Shown: positions 37,505-47,016, counted from the first letter of the stretch. The stretch: 64,000 nt of DNA from Pseudomonas sp. Os17 (GCF_001547895.1 NZ_AP014627.1:61001-125000), one strand, 5' to 3'. Notes: generated from the sequence alone by a model not told the origin. Translations and numbers: made by a program.

Positions 37505-37588
37505 GTAGGAGCTGGCTTGCCAGCGAAGAGCCCCCAAGCCCTGCACATGCCTGAGGCTCGCCTTCGCCGGCAAGCCGGCTCCTACAGA
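37505..37588. repeat. REP pair after gltP
   Basis: Inverted REP units begin GTAGGAGCTGGCTTGCCAGC and end GCCGGCAAGCCGGCTCCTAC with a spacer of about 40 bases. They lie just downstream of the gltP stop. Confidence 0.85.
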
Positions 37589-37594
37589 TGACAG

Positions 37595-37617
37595 ACCCCG
37601 GTTAATCCGGGGTTTGT
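37595..37617 (+). terminator. terminator downstream of the gltP REP pair
   Basis: A perfect ACCCCGG/CCGGGGT stem with a TTAAT loop is followed by a T-rich stretch. It should end the gltP transcript before the next gene. Confidence 0.65.
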
Positions 37618-37669
37618 CGTTTCTGCCCGCCCCGCTATCATTCGCCGCATCTTTCGAGGGGTATGACCG

Positions 37670-38899
37670 ATGCTCAATGGCCTGTGGCTTGGCTTCTTTG
37701 TCGTGGCGACCGTGTCGGCCATGGCCCAGTGGCTGGTGGGCGGCAATGCCGGGATTTTCGCCGCCATGGTGGAAAGCATCTTCGCCATGGCCAAGCTGTC
37801 GGTGGAGGTGATGGTGCTGCTGTTCGGCACCCTGACCCTGTGGCTGGGCTTTCTGCGGATCGCCGAGAAGGCCGGCATCGTCGAATGGCTGGCCAAGGTC
37901 CTGGGTCCGCTGTTCAAGCGCCTGATGCCGGAGGTGCCGCCCGGCCACCCGGCCCTGGGCCTGATCACCCTGAACTTCGCCGCCAACGGCCTGGGCCTGG
38001 ACAACGCCGCCACGCCCATCGGCCTCAAGGCCATGCGTGCCTTGCAGGAGCTCAATCCCAGCGCCACCACCGCCAGCAATGCGCAGATCCTGTTCCTGGT
38101 GCTCAACGCCTCGTCCCTGACCCTGCTGCCGGTGACCATCTTCATGTACCGCGCCCAGCAAGGCGCGGCGGACCCGACCCTGGTGTTCCTGCCGATCCTC
38201 CTGGCTACCAGTGCCTCGACCCTGGTGGGCCTGCTGTCGGTGGCGGTGATGCAGCGCCTGCGTCTGTGGGACCCGGTGGTGCTGGCCTACCTGATCCCCG
38301 GGGCCCTGGCCCTGGGCGCCTTCATGGCCTTGCTGGCGACCCTCTCGGCCACGGCCCTGGCGTCGCTGTCGTCGATCCTCGGCAACCTCACGCTGTTTGG
38401 GCTGATCATGCTGTTCCTGGTGATTGGCGCGCTGCGCAAGGTCAAGGTCTACGAGGCCTTTGTCGAAGGCGCCAAGGAAGGCTTCGAGGTGGCCAAGAAC
38501 CTCTTGCCGTACCTGGTGGCGATGCTCTGCGCCATCGGCGTGCTGCGGGCTTCCGGGGCCCTGGATTTCGGCCTCGACGGCATTCGCCACCTGGTGGCCT
38601 GGGCCGGTTGGGACACGCGCTTCGTCGATGCCCTGCCCACCGCCATGGTCAAGCCGTTCTCCGGCAGTGCCGCCCGGGCCATGCTGATCGAAACCATGAA
38701 GACCCAGGGCGTGGACAGCTTCCCGGCCCTGGTGGCGGCGACCATCCAGGGCAGCACCGAAACCACCTTCTATGTGCTGGCGGTCTACTTCGGCGCGGTG
38801 GGCATCCAGCGGGTGCGGCACGCCGTGGGCTGTGCCTTGCTGGCGGAGTTCGCCGGCGTGGTGGCGGCGATTGCGGTTTGCTACTGGTTCTTTGGCTGA
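37670..38899 (+). CDS. nucleoside-recognition (Gate) domain membrane protein, SpmA-SpmB fusion type
   Basis: This 409-aa protein has two Gate domains in tandem, resembling Bacillus spore maturation proteins SpmA and SpmB fused. The first carries LNFAANGLGLDNAATPIGLKAM and the second KPFSGSAARAMLIE and ATIQGSTETTFYVLAVYFGAVGI. About ten membrane helices are predicted. Such proteins are thought to move nucleosides or small solutes, but substrate is not established in Pseudomonas. It is flanked by REP elements on both sides. Confidence 0.85.
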   Translation: MLNGLWLGFFVVATVSAMAQWLVGGNAGIFAAMVESIFAMAKLSVEVMVLLFGTLTLWLGFLRIAEKAGIVEWLAKVLGPLFKRLMPEVPPGHPALGLITLNFAANGLGLDNAATPIGLKAMRALQELNPSATTASNAQILFLVLNASSLTLLPVTIFMYRAQQGAADPTLVFLPILLATSASTLVGLLSVAVMQRLRLWDPVVLAYLIPGALALGAFMALLATLSATALASLSSILGNLTLFGLIMLFLVIGALRKVKVYEAFVEGAKEGFEVAKNLLPYLVAMLCAIGVLRASGALDFGLDGIRHLVAWAGWDTRFVDALPTAMVKPFSGSAARAMLIETMKTQGVDSFPALVAATIQGSTETTFYVLAVYFGAVGIQRVRHAVGCALLAEFAGVVAAIAVCYWFFG

Positions 38900-38910
38900 G
38901 TTGACCGAGT

Positions 38911-38965
38911 CTTCGCCAGCAAGCCGGCTCCTACACCACCCGTAGGAGCCGGCTTGCCGGCGAAT
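38911..38965. repeat. REP pair between the Gate-domain gene and the MCE operon
   Basis: REP cores GCCAGCAAGCCGGCTCCTAC and GTAGGAGCCGGCTTGCCGGC face each other across a few bases. They fill the gap between the convergent genes. Confidence 0.88.
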
Positions 38966-38971
38966 GGGCGC

Positions 38972-39601
38972 TCAATGCTTGAGCGCCCGATTGCCCTGCC
39001 CCACCGCCCAATCCACCACCTGGCGGGTCAGCGCATCGCCGGCCTGGCCAAATCCCGTCACCACCGCCGGCACCGCGGTTTCAGTCAGCGGCTGGTGCAC
39101 TTCAAAACGTCGACTGGCGAGGATCTTCTGGTCATTGCCACGTATCAGCCGCGCATCCAGGCGGATCACCACCTGGGCGGCGCTGCCCTGGTATTCGGTC
39201 TGGAAGGCTTGCAGGTCGCCGCCCAGGGCCAGGTCGGTCTGCAGGTTGCTGTCATCGGTACTCAACAGCTGCACCCGGCCATCGCGCTGGAAGCCGTCCA
39301 GCAGACGGTTGCGCAGCAGGATCGGCGCCGGGTCGCTCCAGCGCGAAGCCTTGTAGCTGCTGATCAGATTGCCCTGGGGAATCACCGCGATCCGCGCGCT
39401 GTTCAGCGCATCGCTGGCCTGGGGCTTGAGCAGCTGCAAGGACCACGGCAGGGCCTGGCTCGGGGCCGTGGCGCCAGCCTGGCTCACCGGTAGCCGATAG
39501 ATGTCCAGCGGCTCGCCCTTGGGCAGGATCGAGCAGGCGCTGGTCAGGGCCAGTACGGCACTCAGGGCCAGGGGGGCAAACAGGCGATCGGCACGCTTCA
39601 T
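38972..39601 (-). CDS. ABC-type transport auxiliary lipoprotein (PqiC/MlaB-system type)
   Basis: This 209-aa lipoprotein has a signal and the lipobox LTSAC (cysteine about residue 23). The mature domain includes IYRLPV, LQLLKPQASDALNSARI and ADPAPILLRNRLLDGF-like segments of the ABC_trans_aux family. Such proteins sit at the outer membrane beside MCE transporters. It is the last gene of the MCE operon and overlaps the mlaD-like gene by four bases. Confidence 0.85.
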   Translation of the reverse strand: MKRADRLFAPLALSAVLALTSACSILPKGEPLDIYRLPVSQAGATAPSQALPWSLQLLKPQASDALNSARIAVIPQGNLISSYKASRWSDPAPILLRNRLLDGFQRDGRVQLLSTDDSNLQTDLALGGDLQAFQTEYQGSAAQVVIRLDARLIRGNDQKILASRRFEVHQPLTETAVPAVVTGFGQAGDALTRQVVDWAVGQGNRALKH

Positions 39602-40536
39602 GGCGTGAACTCCTTGTTCTTCTCGTTACCCAGCAAGTAACCGCCGGGGTTGGCTTCCAGGCGGCGGGTGATGCTTCGCAGCGAGCCCAGGGTCTCGCGC
39701 AGTTCGCGTACCGCTGGCGCCAGGCCGTTGAGGCCCTGCATGCCGTTGTTCAGCGAGTCCTGATTGTTGCTCAGCAAGGTGTTCAGGGTGGCGCTGCTCT
39801 GCTCCAGGTTGCGCATGGCCTGTGCGGCGCTGCCAACCATCTGTTTGCCCTGGTCGCTGAGCAGGCCGTTGGCGTTGCGCATCAGCGCGGTGGTCTGTTC
39901 CAGCATGGCGCTGGTCTGCTTGCTGATGGTGCCCAGCTGCTGCATCAGCTGGCGCAGGTCATCACGTTGGCCGGCGATGCTCGCCGAGGTTTTCTGCAGG
40001 TTGTCCAGGGTGCTGCTGACCCGTTCCACGTTGTCCGGGGAGAACATGCGGTTGGCGTTGTGCAGCAGCAGGTTGACCCCGGTCATCAGGTCGTTGCTGT
40101 TGTTCAGCAGGCGGGCAATGGGCGATGGCGAGGCGATGATGGTCGGCAGGTGGCCGTCCTTGCCCTTGAGGGGCGGGCTTTGCGGCGTGCCGCCGCTGAG
40201 CTGGATGATCGAGGTGCCGGTGATGCCGGTCAGGGCCAGCTTGGCCTGGGTGTCTTCCTTGATCGGGGTTTCACTGCCCAGGCGGATCTGCGCCAGCACC
40301 CGGCGCGGGTCCTTGGGGTCCAGGCGCAGGTTGACCACATCGCCGACCTTGATCCCGCTGTATTGCACGGCACTGCCCTTGGACAGGCCGCTGACCGCCT
40401 CGTTGAAGACGATCTCGTAGTCCTGGAAGGCGCTGTCGACGCTGGACTTGGCCAGCCACAGGCCGAACAGCAGGGCGCCGGCCACCACGATCACGGTGAA
40501 CAGGCCGATCAGTACATGATGGGCTCGGGTTTCCAT
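39598..40536 (-). CDS. MCE/MlaD-family lipid-transport protein
   Basis: This 312-aa protein has an N-terminal membrane helix (about 9-29) and an MCE domain (about 40-120, DYEIVFNEAVSGLSKGSAVQYSGIKVGDV). The long rest is helical and Gln/Asn/Leu-rich, fit for a coiled barrel or tunnel across the periplasm. It should bind lipids handed to or from the MlaFE complex. ATG 40536 begins just after the ATPase stop; the longer upstream frame reads into that gene. Confidence 0.88.
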   Translation of the reverse strand: METRAHHVLIGLFTVIVVAGALLFGLWLAKSSVDSAFQDYEIVFNEAVSGLSKGSAVQYSGIKVGDVVNLRLDPKDPRRVLAQIRLGSETPIKEDTQAKLALTGITGTSIIQLSGGTPQSPPLKGKDGHLPTIIASPSPIARLLNNSNDLMTGVNLLLHNANRMFSPDNVERVSSTLDNLQKTSASIAGQRDDLRQLMQQLGTISKQTSAMLEQTTALMRNANGLLSDQGKQMVGSAAQAMRNLEQSSATLNTLLSNNQDSLNNGMQGLNGLAPAVRELRETLGSLRSITRRLEANPGGYLLGNEKNKEFTP

Positions 40537-40537
40537 G

Positions 40538-41341
40538 TCATCCCTCGTTGGTCTGTGTAGCGGCCTGGTAGGCCGCGCGGCCGCGAGGGCCATGGAAGTA
40601 CTGGTGGATCCACTCGTCCGGGGTTTCGGCGACCACGTCGATGGCGTCCGCCACCAGCACTTTTTTCTGCGCCAGCACCGCCACCCGGTCGGTGATGGTG
40701 TAGAGCGTGTCCAGGTCGTGGGTGACCAGGAACACGCTCAGGCCCAGGGCATCGCGCAGGGTCAGGATCAACTGGTCGAAGGCGGCGGCCCCCACCGGGT
40801 CGAGGCCGGCGGTGGGTTCGTCGAGAAACAGGATGTCCGGGTCCAGAGCCAGGGCGCGGGCCAGGGCCGCACGCTTGATCATGCCGCCGGACAGCGAGGC
40901 CGGGTATTTGTCCGCCGCCGACAGTGGCAGCCCGGCCAGTGCCAGCTTGACCGCCGCCAGGTGCTCGGCGTCGGCGCGAGACAGCCCGGCATGTTCGATC
41001 AGTGGCAGGGCGACGTTCTCGGTCACTGTCAGCGAGGTGAACAGCGCGCCCTTCTGGAACAGCACGCCAAAGCGCCGTTCGATCAACGAGCGTTGTTGTT
41101 CCGGCAGGCTCGGCAGGTCCTGGCCAAACACCCGTACCGAACCTTCGCTGGGCTGGCGCAGGCCGACGATGCTGCGCAGCAGCACCGACTTGCCGCTGCC
41201 CGAGCCGCCGACCACGCCAAGAATCTCGCCCTTGTACACGTCCAGGTCGAGGTTCTCGTGCACGCTCTGCTTGCCGAAGCGATTGCACAGGCCCCGGACC
41301 TCGATCACTGCCTCGGCAGGTGCCCGCGGTGCCCGGCTCAC
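40538..41341 (-). CDS. MlaF-like ABC transporter ATPase
   Basis: This ATPase (267 aa) drives the MCE lipid transporter. Walker A is GGSGSGKSVLLRS, the signature LSGGMIKRAALARAL and Walker B DILFLDEPTAGLDP. The start is GTG at 41341, which shares bases with the permease stop (GTGA). The Q-loop region (VLFQKGALFTSLTV) is typical of MlaF. The paralogous Ttg2/Mla system in other loci of Pseudomonas keeps the outer membrane asymmetric. Confidence 0.92.
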   Translation of the reverse strand: MSRAPRAPAEAVIEVRGLCNRFGKQSVHENLDLDVYKGEILGVVGGSGSGKSVLLRSIVGLRQPSEGSVRVFGQDLPSLPEQQRSLIERRFGVLFQKGALFTSLTVTENVALPLIEHAGLSRADAEHLAAVKLALAGLPLSAADKYPASLSGGMIKRAALARALALDPDILFLDEPTAGLDPVGAAAFDQLILTLRDALGLSVFLVTHDLDTLYTITDRVAVLAQKKVLVADAIDVVAETPDEWIHQYFHGPRGRAAYQAATQTNEG

Positions 41342-42486
41342 CAGCCCATCTCCATGAAGAACAGCGCGGCCACGGCGTCGATGACGATCACCACGAAGAT
41401 CGACTGCACCACGCTGGAGGTGGTGTGGGCCCCCACCGACTCGGCGCTGCCGCTGACCTTGAAACCCTCCAGGCAACCGATGGCGGCGATCAGTAAGGCG
41501 AAGATCGGCGCTTTCACCAGGCCCAGCAGGAAGTGCTTAACACCGATGTCCGAATGCAGCAGGGAAAGGAACATCGCCGGCGAGATATCCAGGGACAGGG
41601 CACAGACCACGGCGCCGCCTATGATTCCCGAGAGCATCGCCAGGAAGGTCAGCATCGGCAGCGCCACCAGCAATGCCAGGACCCGGGGCAGTACCAGCAG
41701 CTCCATCGGGTCCAGGCCCAGGGTACGGATCGCATCGATCTCTTCGTTGGCCTTCATCGAGCCGATCTGTGCGGTGAAGGCGCTGGCGGTGCGTCCGGCC
41801 ATGAGAATCGCGGTGAGCAGGACGCCGAACTCCCGTAGAAAGGAAAACGCCACCAGGTCCACGGTGAAGATGCTGGCGCCGAAATTGGCCAGCACCGTGG
41901 CCCCGAGAAAGGCCACCACAGCGCCCACCAGGAAGGTCAGCAAGGCGACGATGGGGGCGGCGTCGAGGCCGGTCTGTTCGATATGCGCCACCACCGGGGT
42001 GATGCGCCAGCGTTTGGGGCGCAGCAGGCCGCGGGCCAGGGTTTCGAGAATCAGGCCGATGAAGCCGAGGGCTTTCAGGGTGTCCTGCCAGACGGTGTAG
42101 ACCGCGCTGCCGATGCGCGAGAGCAATTGCACGCTGACGGAAATCTCCGGCTCCCTGACCGGCACACAGAAATCGTTGAGCGAGCTATAGACCGTGTGCA
42201 GCAGCGCGCGGTCGGCGCTGGACAGGGTGCAGCCCGGGTGTTCGGCGGACTGGCCCAGGCGCTCGGCGCCCAGCAGCTCCACCAGCAGCGAGGCGCCGGC
42301 GGTGTCCAGGGCTCCCAGGCCGTTGAGGTCGATGTGGGTGCTGCTGTCGTAGTGGCCGTCGAGGCTCTGGCAGAGACGCTTGAGGTCGCTGTAGTGGGCC
42401 AGCGTCCAGTCGCCGCCGATGCGCAGTTGCGCCGGAGAGTGGGCGTTGTCCAGTTGAGCGGTGCCGGGCGTCATGCGGGTATTCAT
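41338..42486 (-). CDS. MlaE-like permease with N-terminal STAS domain
   Basis: This 382-aa protein joins a STAS-like domain (about 1-100, LNGLGALDTAGASLLVELL) to the MlaE permease (about 125-382). The permease shows ALLTFLVGAVVAFLGATVL, the FLREFGVLLTAILMAGRTASAFTAQIG motif and NEEIDAIRTLG. In the classic Mla system the STAS role belongs to a separate MlaB, so here the two are fused. It is the first gene of the four-gene operon. Confidence 0.9.
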   Translation of the reverse strand: MNTRMTPGTAQLDNAHSPAQLRIGGDWTLAHYSDLKRLCQSLDGHYDSSTHIDLNGLGALDTAGASLLVELLGAERLGQSAEHPGCTLSSADRALLHTVYSSLNDFCVPVREPEISVSVQLLSRIGSAVYTVWQDTLKALGFIGLILETLARGLLRPKRWRITPVVAHIEQTGLDAAPIVALLTFLVGAVVAFLGATVLANFGASIFTVDLVAFSFLREFGVLLTAILMAGRTASAFTAQIGSMKANEEIDAIRTLGLDPMELLVLPRVLALLVALPMLTFLAMLSGIIGGAVVCALSLDISPAMFLSLLHSDIGVKHFLLGLVKAPIFALLIAAIGCLEGFKVSGSAESVGAHTTSSVVQSIFVVIVIDAVAALFFMEMGW

Positions 42487-42540
42487 AAGCTCCGAGCTTG
42501 CGTGGCGATTGCGCAGTGCTACGTAATAGCACGATCGCCG

Positions 42541-43584
42541 TTACTTTGCCTCGCCGCTCTTGGCCGCATCTTGATCTGGATCGGTGATCTCGAAACGCAG
42601 CACGCCGATCACCTGCCCGTCCTCGGTGATGACCCGCACCTGCCAGTTGCCCGCCGGGTTGGCCGGGAAATTCTGCTTGTGGGACCAGGCGCGGTAGCCC
42701 TCCTTGCGCCCGCCGTGGATATCCAGGGCGATGCGGTCCACTTCGTTGCCGTTGAACTGCCAGACGTGATAGATGCGCTCGTCCAGGCCCCGGGGAGCGT
42801 TGATCGCGGTGTAGGCGTACAAGCCGTCGCTGCGCACCTGGCGGCTGCTGACCTGTTCCAGGCTGTCTCCCGGCGTGCGGTCCTGAAGCTGGGTGCTGAT
42901 GGCGTCCTCGGTCAGCCACAGGGTGGCCGGCGGCACCCAGGAGCGCAGCAGCCAGCCGGTGCTGCCGATGGCCAGGGTGATGCACAGCACCGCCAGGGCA
43001 CTGCGCAGGCTGCGGATCGGCAGGATCGACGCCAGGCTGGGGAAGGACAGGAGCATGGCGATGCCCAGGGCCAGCTTGAAGCTCTGGGCCGTGGTCAGGT
43101 GCAGGATCAACGGCAGCGCGGTGAGCAGTGCGGCGAACAGCGTCAGGGTGTGCAGGGCGAGGAACAGCCAGCGCCGCGGGGCCAGCCATTTGTAGTACAG
43201 CGGGTCGGTGATGGAGATCAGTGCTGCCGCCCCCAGCAAGCCGGTGAACACCAGTTGGCCGCTGTTCCAGCTGGTGGTGATGAAGAAGAACGGCAGGACG
43301 AAGAACAGGCTTTCCTGATGGATCATCTGCGTGGCGTAACGCAGCAGCGGCTGGGGGATCTCGCGCTTGAAGACCTTGGTGAACAGTTGGGTCAGGCTGT
43401 TTTCCAGCATCAGCCAGAGCCAGCTCACCAGCAGGATCACGGCGATCCACGAGGCCAGGCTCTGCTGTCGGTCCACCAGGATGAAGCTGCCGACTCCGGA
43501 GATGAAACCGCCGAGCGCAATGACCCCCGGGTAGCGCTTGATCAGTTCCAGAACGCGCTGAATATAGAGGGTCAGGTTAGGCAT
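42541..43584 (-). CDS. DUF5924/DUF2914 membrane protein
   Basis: This 347-aa protein has six or seven helices in its first 230 residues (from GGFISGVGSFILVDRQQ onward), matching DUF5924. The last 110 residues are a soluble beta-rich DUF2914 domain (AINAPRGLDERIYHVWQFNGNEVDRI.. to GVLRFEITD). No enzymatic motif is visible. It lies just upstream of the MCE operon on the same strand, so shared lipid or envelope work is possible but unproven. Confidence 0.85.
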   Translation of the reverse strand: MPNLTLYIQRVLELIKRYPGVIALGGFISGVGSFILVDRQQSLASWIAVILLVSWLWLMLENSLTQLFTKVFKREIPQPLLRYATQMIHQESLFFVLPFFFITTSWNSGQLVFTGLLGAAALISITDPLYYKWLAPRRWLFLALHTLTLFAALLTALPLILHLTTAQSFKLALGIAMLLSFPSLASILPIRSLRSALAVLCITLAIGSTGWLLRSWVPPATLWLTEDAISTQLQDRTPGDSLEQVSSRQVRSDGLYAYTAINAPRGLDERIYHVWQFNGNEVDRIALDIHGGRKEGYRAWSHKQNFPANPAGNWQVRVITEDGQVIGVLRFEITDPDQDAAKSGEAK

Positions 43585-43734
43585 CGGGCGGGGTCACAGT
43601 CTGGGCAGGGAAAAACCGCGACAGGATACCGTTGGCCGCTGCCCGTGGCGAGGGAGCTTGCCCGGGCTGGAGCCTGCAACGCGGCCCGGCCCCGCCGTCG
43701 GATGCAAGCTGCGGGGCCAATGCCTGTGCTCCTG

Positions 43735-45129
43735 CTACAGCCGACTTGCGGGGCGCCGACGGTGCCACAGGCAGGCGCCGAGGCTGGCGCAGAGGATCAG
43801 GCCCAGCAGGCCGGCGCCCAGCCACAGCAGTTGTTCATCGCCCAGCAGCGGCTTTTCGATGCGCAGGTAGCCCGGCTGTTGCAGCAGTTGCTTCAGGGCC
43901 CGATTGGCCTGGTCCAGGCTGACTGCTCGCAGGCGCTTGGCCGGGTCGCTGAAACGGCCGTTGTCGAAGTCTCCCAGGGCGCTCCAGTAGTAGTCCGCCA
44001 GGGCGCTGTTGCCTTGCACTGCCCAGGCCTGGCGGTCGATGGCGGCCTGTTTCAGGCGTTCGAAGGTGGCCGGGTCGAGGCCGTCCTTGAGCAGGCTCGC
44101 CTTGAGCTGTTCGACCACGTTCCGGGCCTGGGGCAGCGCATCACGCTCCAGGTCGGCGTTGAGGCTGAGAAACCCTACCCCACCGAAGACTTCCCGATCG
44201 CTCCAGGGGCCGTAGGACAGTTCGTGCTCCAGGCGCAGCTGACGGTACAGCGCCCAGTCCAGGTAGTCCTTGAGCAGGTCGAACGTCTCGTCGTGTTGCT
44301 GTTCCAGCAGGGGTTCGGGAAACAGCCAGTGCAGCTGTGCGCTCTGCCCGACCCAGCCATGGATCAGGTCGCGCTCGGCGGCGGCCGTGCCCTGGATCTG
44401 CGGCAAATCGGGGTGCTCGCTGGGCTCCACCGGAACCAGGGCACCGTAGGTGCGCTGCAGATAGGCCGGCAGCAGGCGGTCGAGTTCGCCGACCACGATC
44501 AGGGTCATGTTGTTGGGGGCGTACCAGTCCCGGCGCACCTGCTCCAGGCGGGCCAGGGTCAGGTGCCCGACCTCGGCGCGCTCGGCACATTTGAGCCCCA
44601 GCTCCACCGCCAGCTGGTTGCCGGCCTTGTGGCCCAGGTCCTGGCGGTCGAGCCAGCGCTGCAGGTGCGAGTAATGGCCACCGTCTTCGCGCTCCACCAC
44701 CTGTTTGGCGGCGGCCACGGCGTTGTCGTCAAGGCGGGTGCGGGTCAGCAGTGACAGCAGCAGGTCGAGGACCTTGCGCTGGTTTCTCGCCGGGGCCTCG
44801 ATGACGAAAGTGGTGTCGGCATTGCTGGTGTAGGCATTCCATTCGCCGCCCAGGGCTTGCATGCGCTCTTCCAGGCCGCCTTCGCCGCTGGCGTCGATGC
44901 CGCTGAACAGCAGGTGTTCCAGCAGGTGCGGCAGTTCCTTGTCGGCACAGGCGAAATCGTCCAGGCCGACCCCCACCACCAGGCGGATCGCCACGTGGCC
45001 GCGTTCGCTACCGGGCTTGAGCAGCAGCTGCAGGCCGTTGGGCAGGGTGTAGCCTTCGACCTGGAAACGATCCAGGGCCCAACCTTGTGCGCTGCCCAGC
45101 AGCAGGCAGGCGAATAACAGACAACGCAT
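43735..45129 (-). CDS. M16 family zinc peptidase (pitrilysin type)
   Basis: This 464-aa peptidase has an N-terminal signal (1-18, ending WA) and a zinc site with the inverted motif HLLEH (in ELPHLLEHLLFSG); the third ligand is a glutamate in KQVVERED. It contains one M16 N domain and one M16 C domain. A C-terminal helix (LLWLGAGLLGLILCASLGACL) followed by basic residues should anchor it in the membrane. ATG 45129 has AAGGAAG before it. The substrate is unknown. Confidence 0.85.
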   Translation of the reverse strand: MRCLLFACLLLGSAQGWALDRFQVEGYTLPNGLQLLLKPGSERGHVAIRLVVGVGLDDFACADKELPHLLEHLLFSGIDASGEGGLEERMQALGGEWNAYTSNADTTFVIEAPARNQRKVLDLLLSLLTRTRLDDNAVAAAKQVVEREDGGHYSHLQRWLDRQDLGHKAGNQLAVELGLKCAERAEVGHLTLARLEQVRRDWYAPNNMTLIVVGELDRLLPAYLQRTYGALVPVEPSEHPDLPQIQGTAAAERDLIHGWVGQSAQLHWLFPEPLLEQQHDETFDLLKDYLDWALYRQLRLEHELSYGPWSDREVFGGVGFLSLNADLERDALPQARNVVEQLKASLLKDGLDPATFERLKQAAIDRQAWAVQGNSALADYYWSALGDFDNGRFSDPAKRLRAVSLDQANRALKQLLQQPGYLRIEKPLLGDEQLLWLGAGLLGLILCASLGACLWHRRRPASRL

Positions 45130-45185
45130 AACAAGCTTCCTTACGGCGTGCGTAAGTTTTAGAGACTGCATGTAACTCTGGACGT

Positions 45186-46844
45186 TCAGGGTGAATGGGT
45201 GATGTCAGCCATGTCTTCGACTTGCAGGGCTCCGGTGTCCGAGGTTTCCAGGACCACGTAGGCGCTGCTGCAGAACAGCGAGTTGAGACGCTTCATGTCG
45301 GCGATCAGTTCCAGGTGCAGGGAGCTGGTTTCGATGCTTTGCACGATCTTGCGCTGCAGGCGGCTGACGTGGGCGTGGGCCAGGCGCCGTTCCTGGGCGC
45401 GGAAGCGGCGCTTCTCCCGCAGCAGTTGCCGGGCGCTTTCCGGGTCGGCGCTGAGGAACACCGAAAGTCCCAGGCGCAGGTTGGCGATCAGCTGGCCATG
45501 CAGGCCGGTCAGTTCTTCCAGGCCGACGTCGGAGAAGGATCGGCGTTGCGAGGTCTTTTGCTGCTGGACCTTGCGCAGCATGCGTTCGATCAGGTCGCTG
45601 GCCAGCTTGAGGTTGATCGCCAGTTCGATGATTTCCGCCCAGCGTCGGCTGTCCTGCTCGCTGAGGTCCTCCCGGGGCATCTGCGCGAGGTACAGCTTGA
45701 TGGCGCTGTACAGCGCTTCGACATCATCGCTCAGGGCACGCAACTCCTGGGTGATGGCGGTCTGTTTGCCCCGCAGCACATCACGCATGGCTTCCAGCAT
45801 GTTGTCGATCAGATCGCCGATGCGCAGGGTCTCCCGGGCGGCGTTGGCCAGGGCCAGGCTCGGGGTGGCCAGGGCGGCCGGGTCCAGGTGCCGTGGGCGC
45901 GCGCGGCCATTGTCCTGGGGTCGTTCCGGCAGCAGCCAGGTGCAGAGCCGGGCCATGGGGCCGACACTGGGCAGCAGCAACAGGCAGCGCGCGGTGTTGT
46001 ACAGCAGGTGGAAGCCGATCACCACTTCCTGGGGGCTGAAGTCCAGGCTGTCCATCCAGTGGGCCAGGGGGTCGAGCACCGGGATGATCAGCAACAGGCC
46101 GATCAGTTTGTACAGCAGGCTGCCCAGGGCCACCTGGCGGCCGGCGGCGTTTTGCATGCTGGTGCCGAGGAAGGCCAGCACCCCGCTGCCGATGTTGGCG
46201 CCGATCACCAGGCCGATGGCCACCGGCAGGCTGATGACGCCGGCCCCGGCCAGGGTGGCGGTGAGCAACACCGCCGCCAGGCTGGAGTAGGACACCATGG
46301 CGAAGACCGCGCCCATCAGGGCATCCAGAAGGATGTCGCCGGTCAGCGAGGCGAACAGCACCTTCACCCCCTGGGCGTGGGTAATCGGTGCGGCGGCTTC
46401 GACGATCAGTTGCAGGGCCAGGATGATCAGGCCCAGGCCGATGCCGACCCGGCCCAGCTGCCCGGCACGGGTCTGCTTGCGCGAGAGGAAGAAGATCACC
46501 CCAAGGAAGATCAGCAGCGGCGACAGCCACGACAGGTCGAAGGTCAGCACCCGGGCCATCAGCGCGGTGCCGACATCGGCGCCGAGCATGGTCGCCAGCG
46601 CCGGGGTCAGGGCCATCAGGCCCTGGCCGACAAAGGAGGTCACCAGCATCGCCGTGGCGTTGCTGCTCTGGACCATGGCCGTCACCAGGATGCCGGCAAC
46701 GAAGGCCAGCGGTCGTCGGGCCATGTTCTGGCCGATCACATGGCGCAGGTTGGAACCGTAGACCCGCAGGATGCCGGTACGGACGATGTGCGTGCCCCAG
46801 ATCAGCAGGGCCACGGCGGAAAGCAGATTGAGCAGGGTCAGCAT
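45186..46844 (-). CDS. Na/Pi cotransporter family protein with PhoU domain
   Basis: This 552-aa protein has two Na/Pi repeats with the QSSNATA motif (in AMVQSSNATAMLVTSFVGQG) and a second SYSSLAAVLLTATLA. Eight helices cover about residues 1-310. A PhoU-like helical domain occupies about 340-540. Such proteins probably export or balance phosphate. It precedes the M16 gene on the same strand by 56 bases after its stop. Confidence 0.9.
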   Translation of the reverse strand: MLTLLNLLSAVALLIWGTHIVRTGILRVYGSNLRHVIGQNMARRPLAFVAGILVTAMVQSSNATAMLVTSFVGQGLMALTPALATMLGADVGTALMARVLTFDLSWLSPLLIFLGVIFFLSRKQTRAGQLGRVGIGLGLIILALQLIVEAAAPITHAQGVKVLFASLTGDILLDALMGAVFAMVSYSSLAAVLLTATLAGAGVISLPVAIGLVIGANIGSGVLAFLGTSMQNAAGRQVALGSLLYKLIGLLLIIPVLDPLAHWMDSLDFSPQEVVIGFHLLYNTARCLLLLPSVGPMARLCTWLLPERPQDNGRARPRHLDPAALATPSLALANAARETLRIGDLIDNMLEAMRDVLRGKQTAITQELRALSDDVEALYSAIKLYLAQMPREDLSEQDSRRWAEIIELAINLKLASDLIERMLRKVQQQKTSQRRSFSDVGLEELTGLHGQLIANLRLGLSVFLSADPESARQLLREKRRFRAQERRLAHAHVSRLQRKIVQSIETSSLHLELIADMKRLNSLFCSSAYVVLETSDTGALQVEDMADITHSP

Positions 46845-47016
46845 GAGAGGGCCCCCCTGGGGTGAAGAGCCCCAAGCGGGGCCAGTGGACGTTGTTGCGC
46901 GAGGTTCTACGTTATGTATTTAAGCTGTAGTTGGCTAACGCACAGGGCGCCAGCATCGCATAGCTCAAGCGGTGTTTGAAACAAAACTGTCATGAAAACA
47001 ACCGGCTGCAGACGTG

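Noticed and set aside
41983..44754. Very long plus-strand frame across the MCE, DUF5924 and M16 genes
   Set aside because: It runs antisense through three well-supported genes and its translation has no recognisable domain.
46987..46993. Pho box near the Na/Pi cotransporter
   Set aside because: Only one CTGTCAT half is present and it points away from the gene; the second half is missing.
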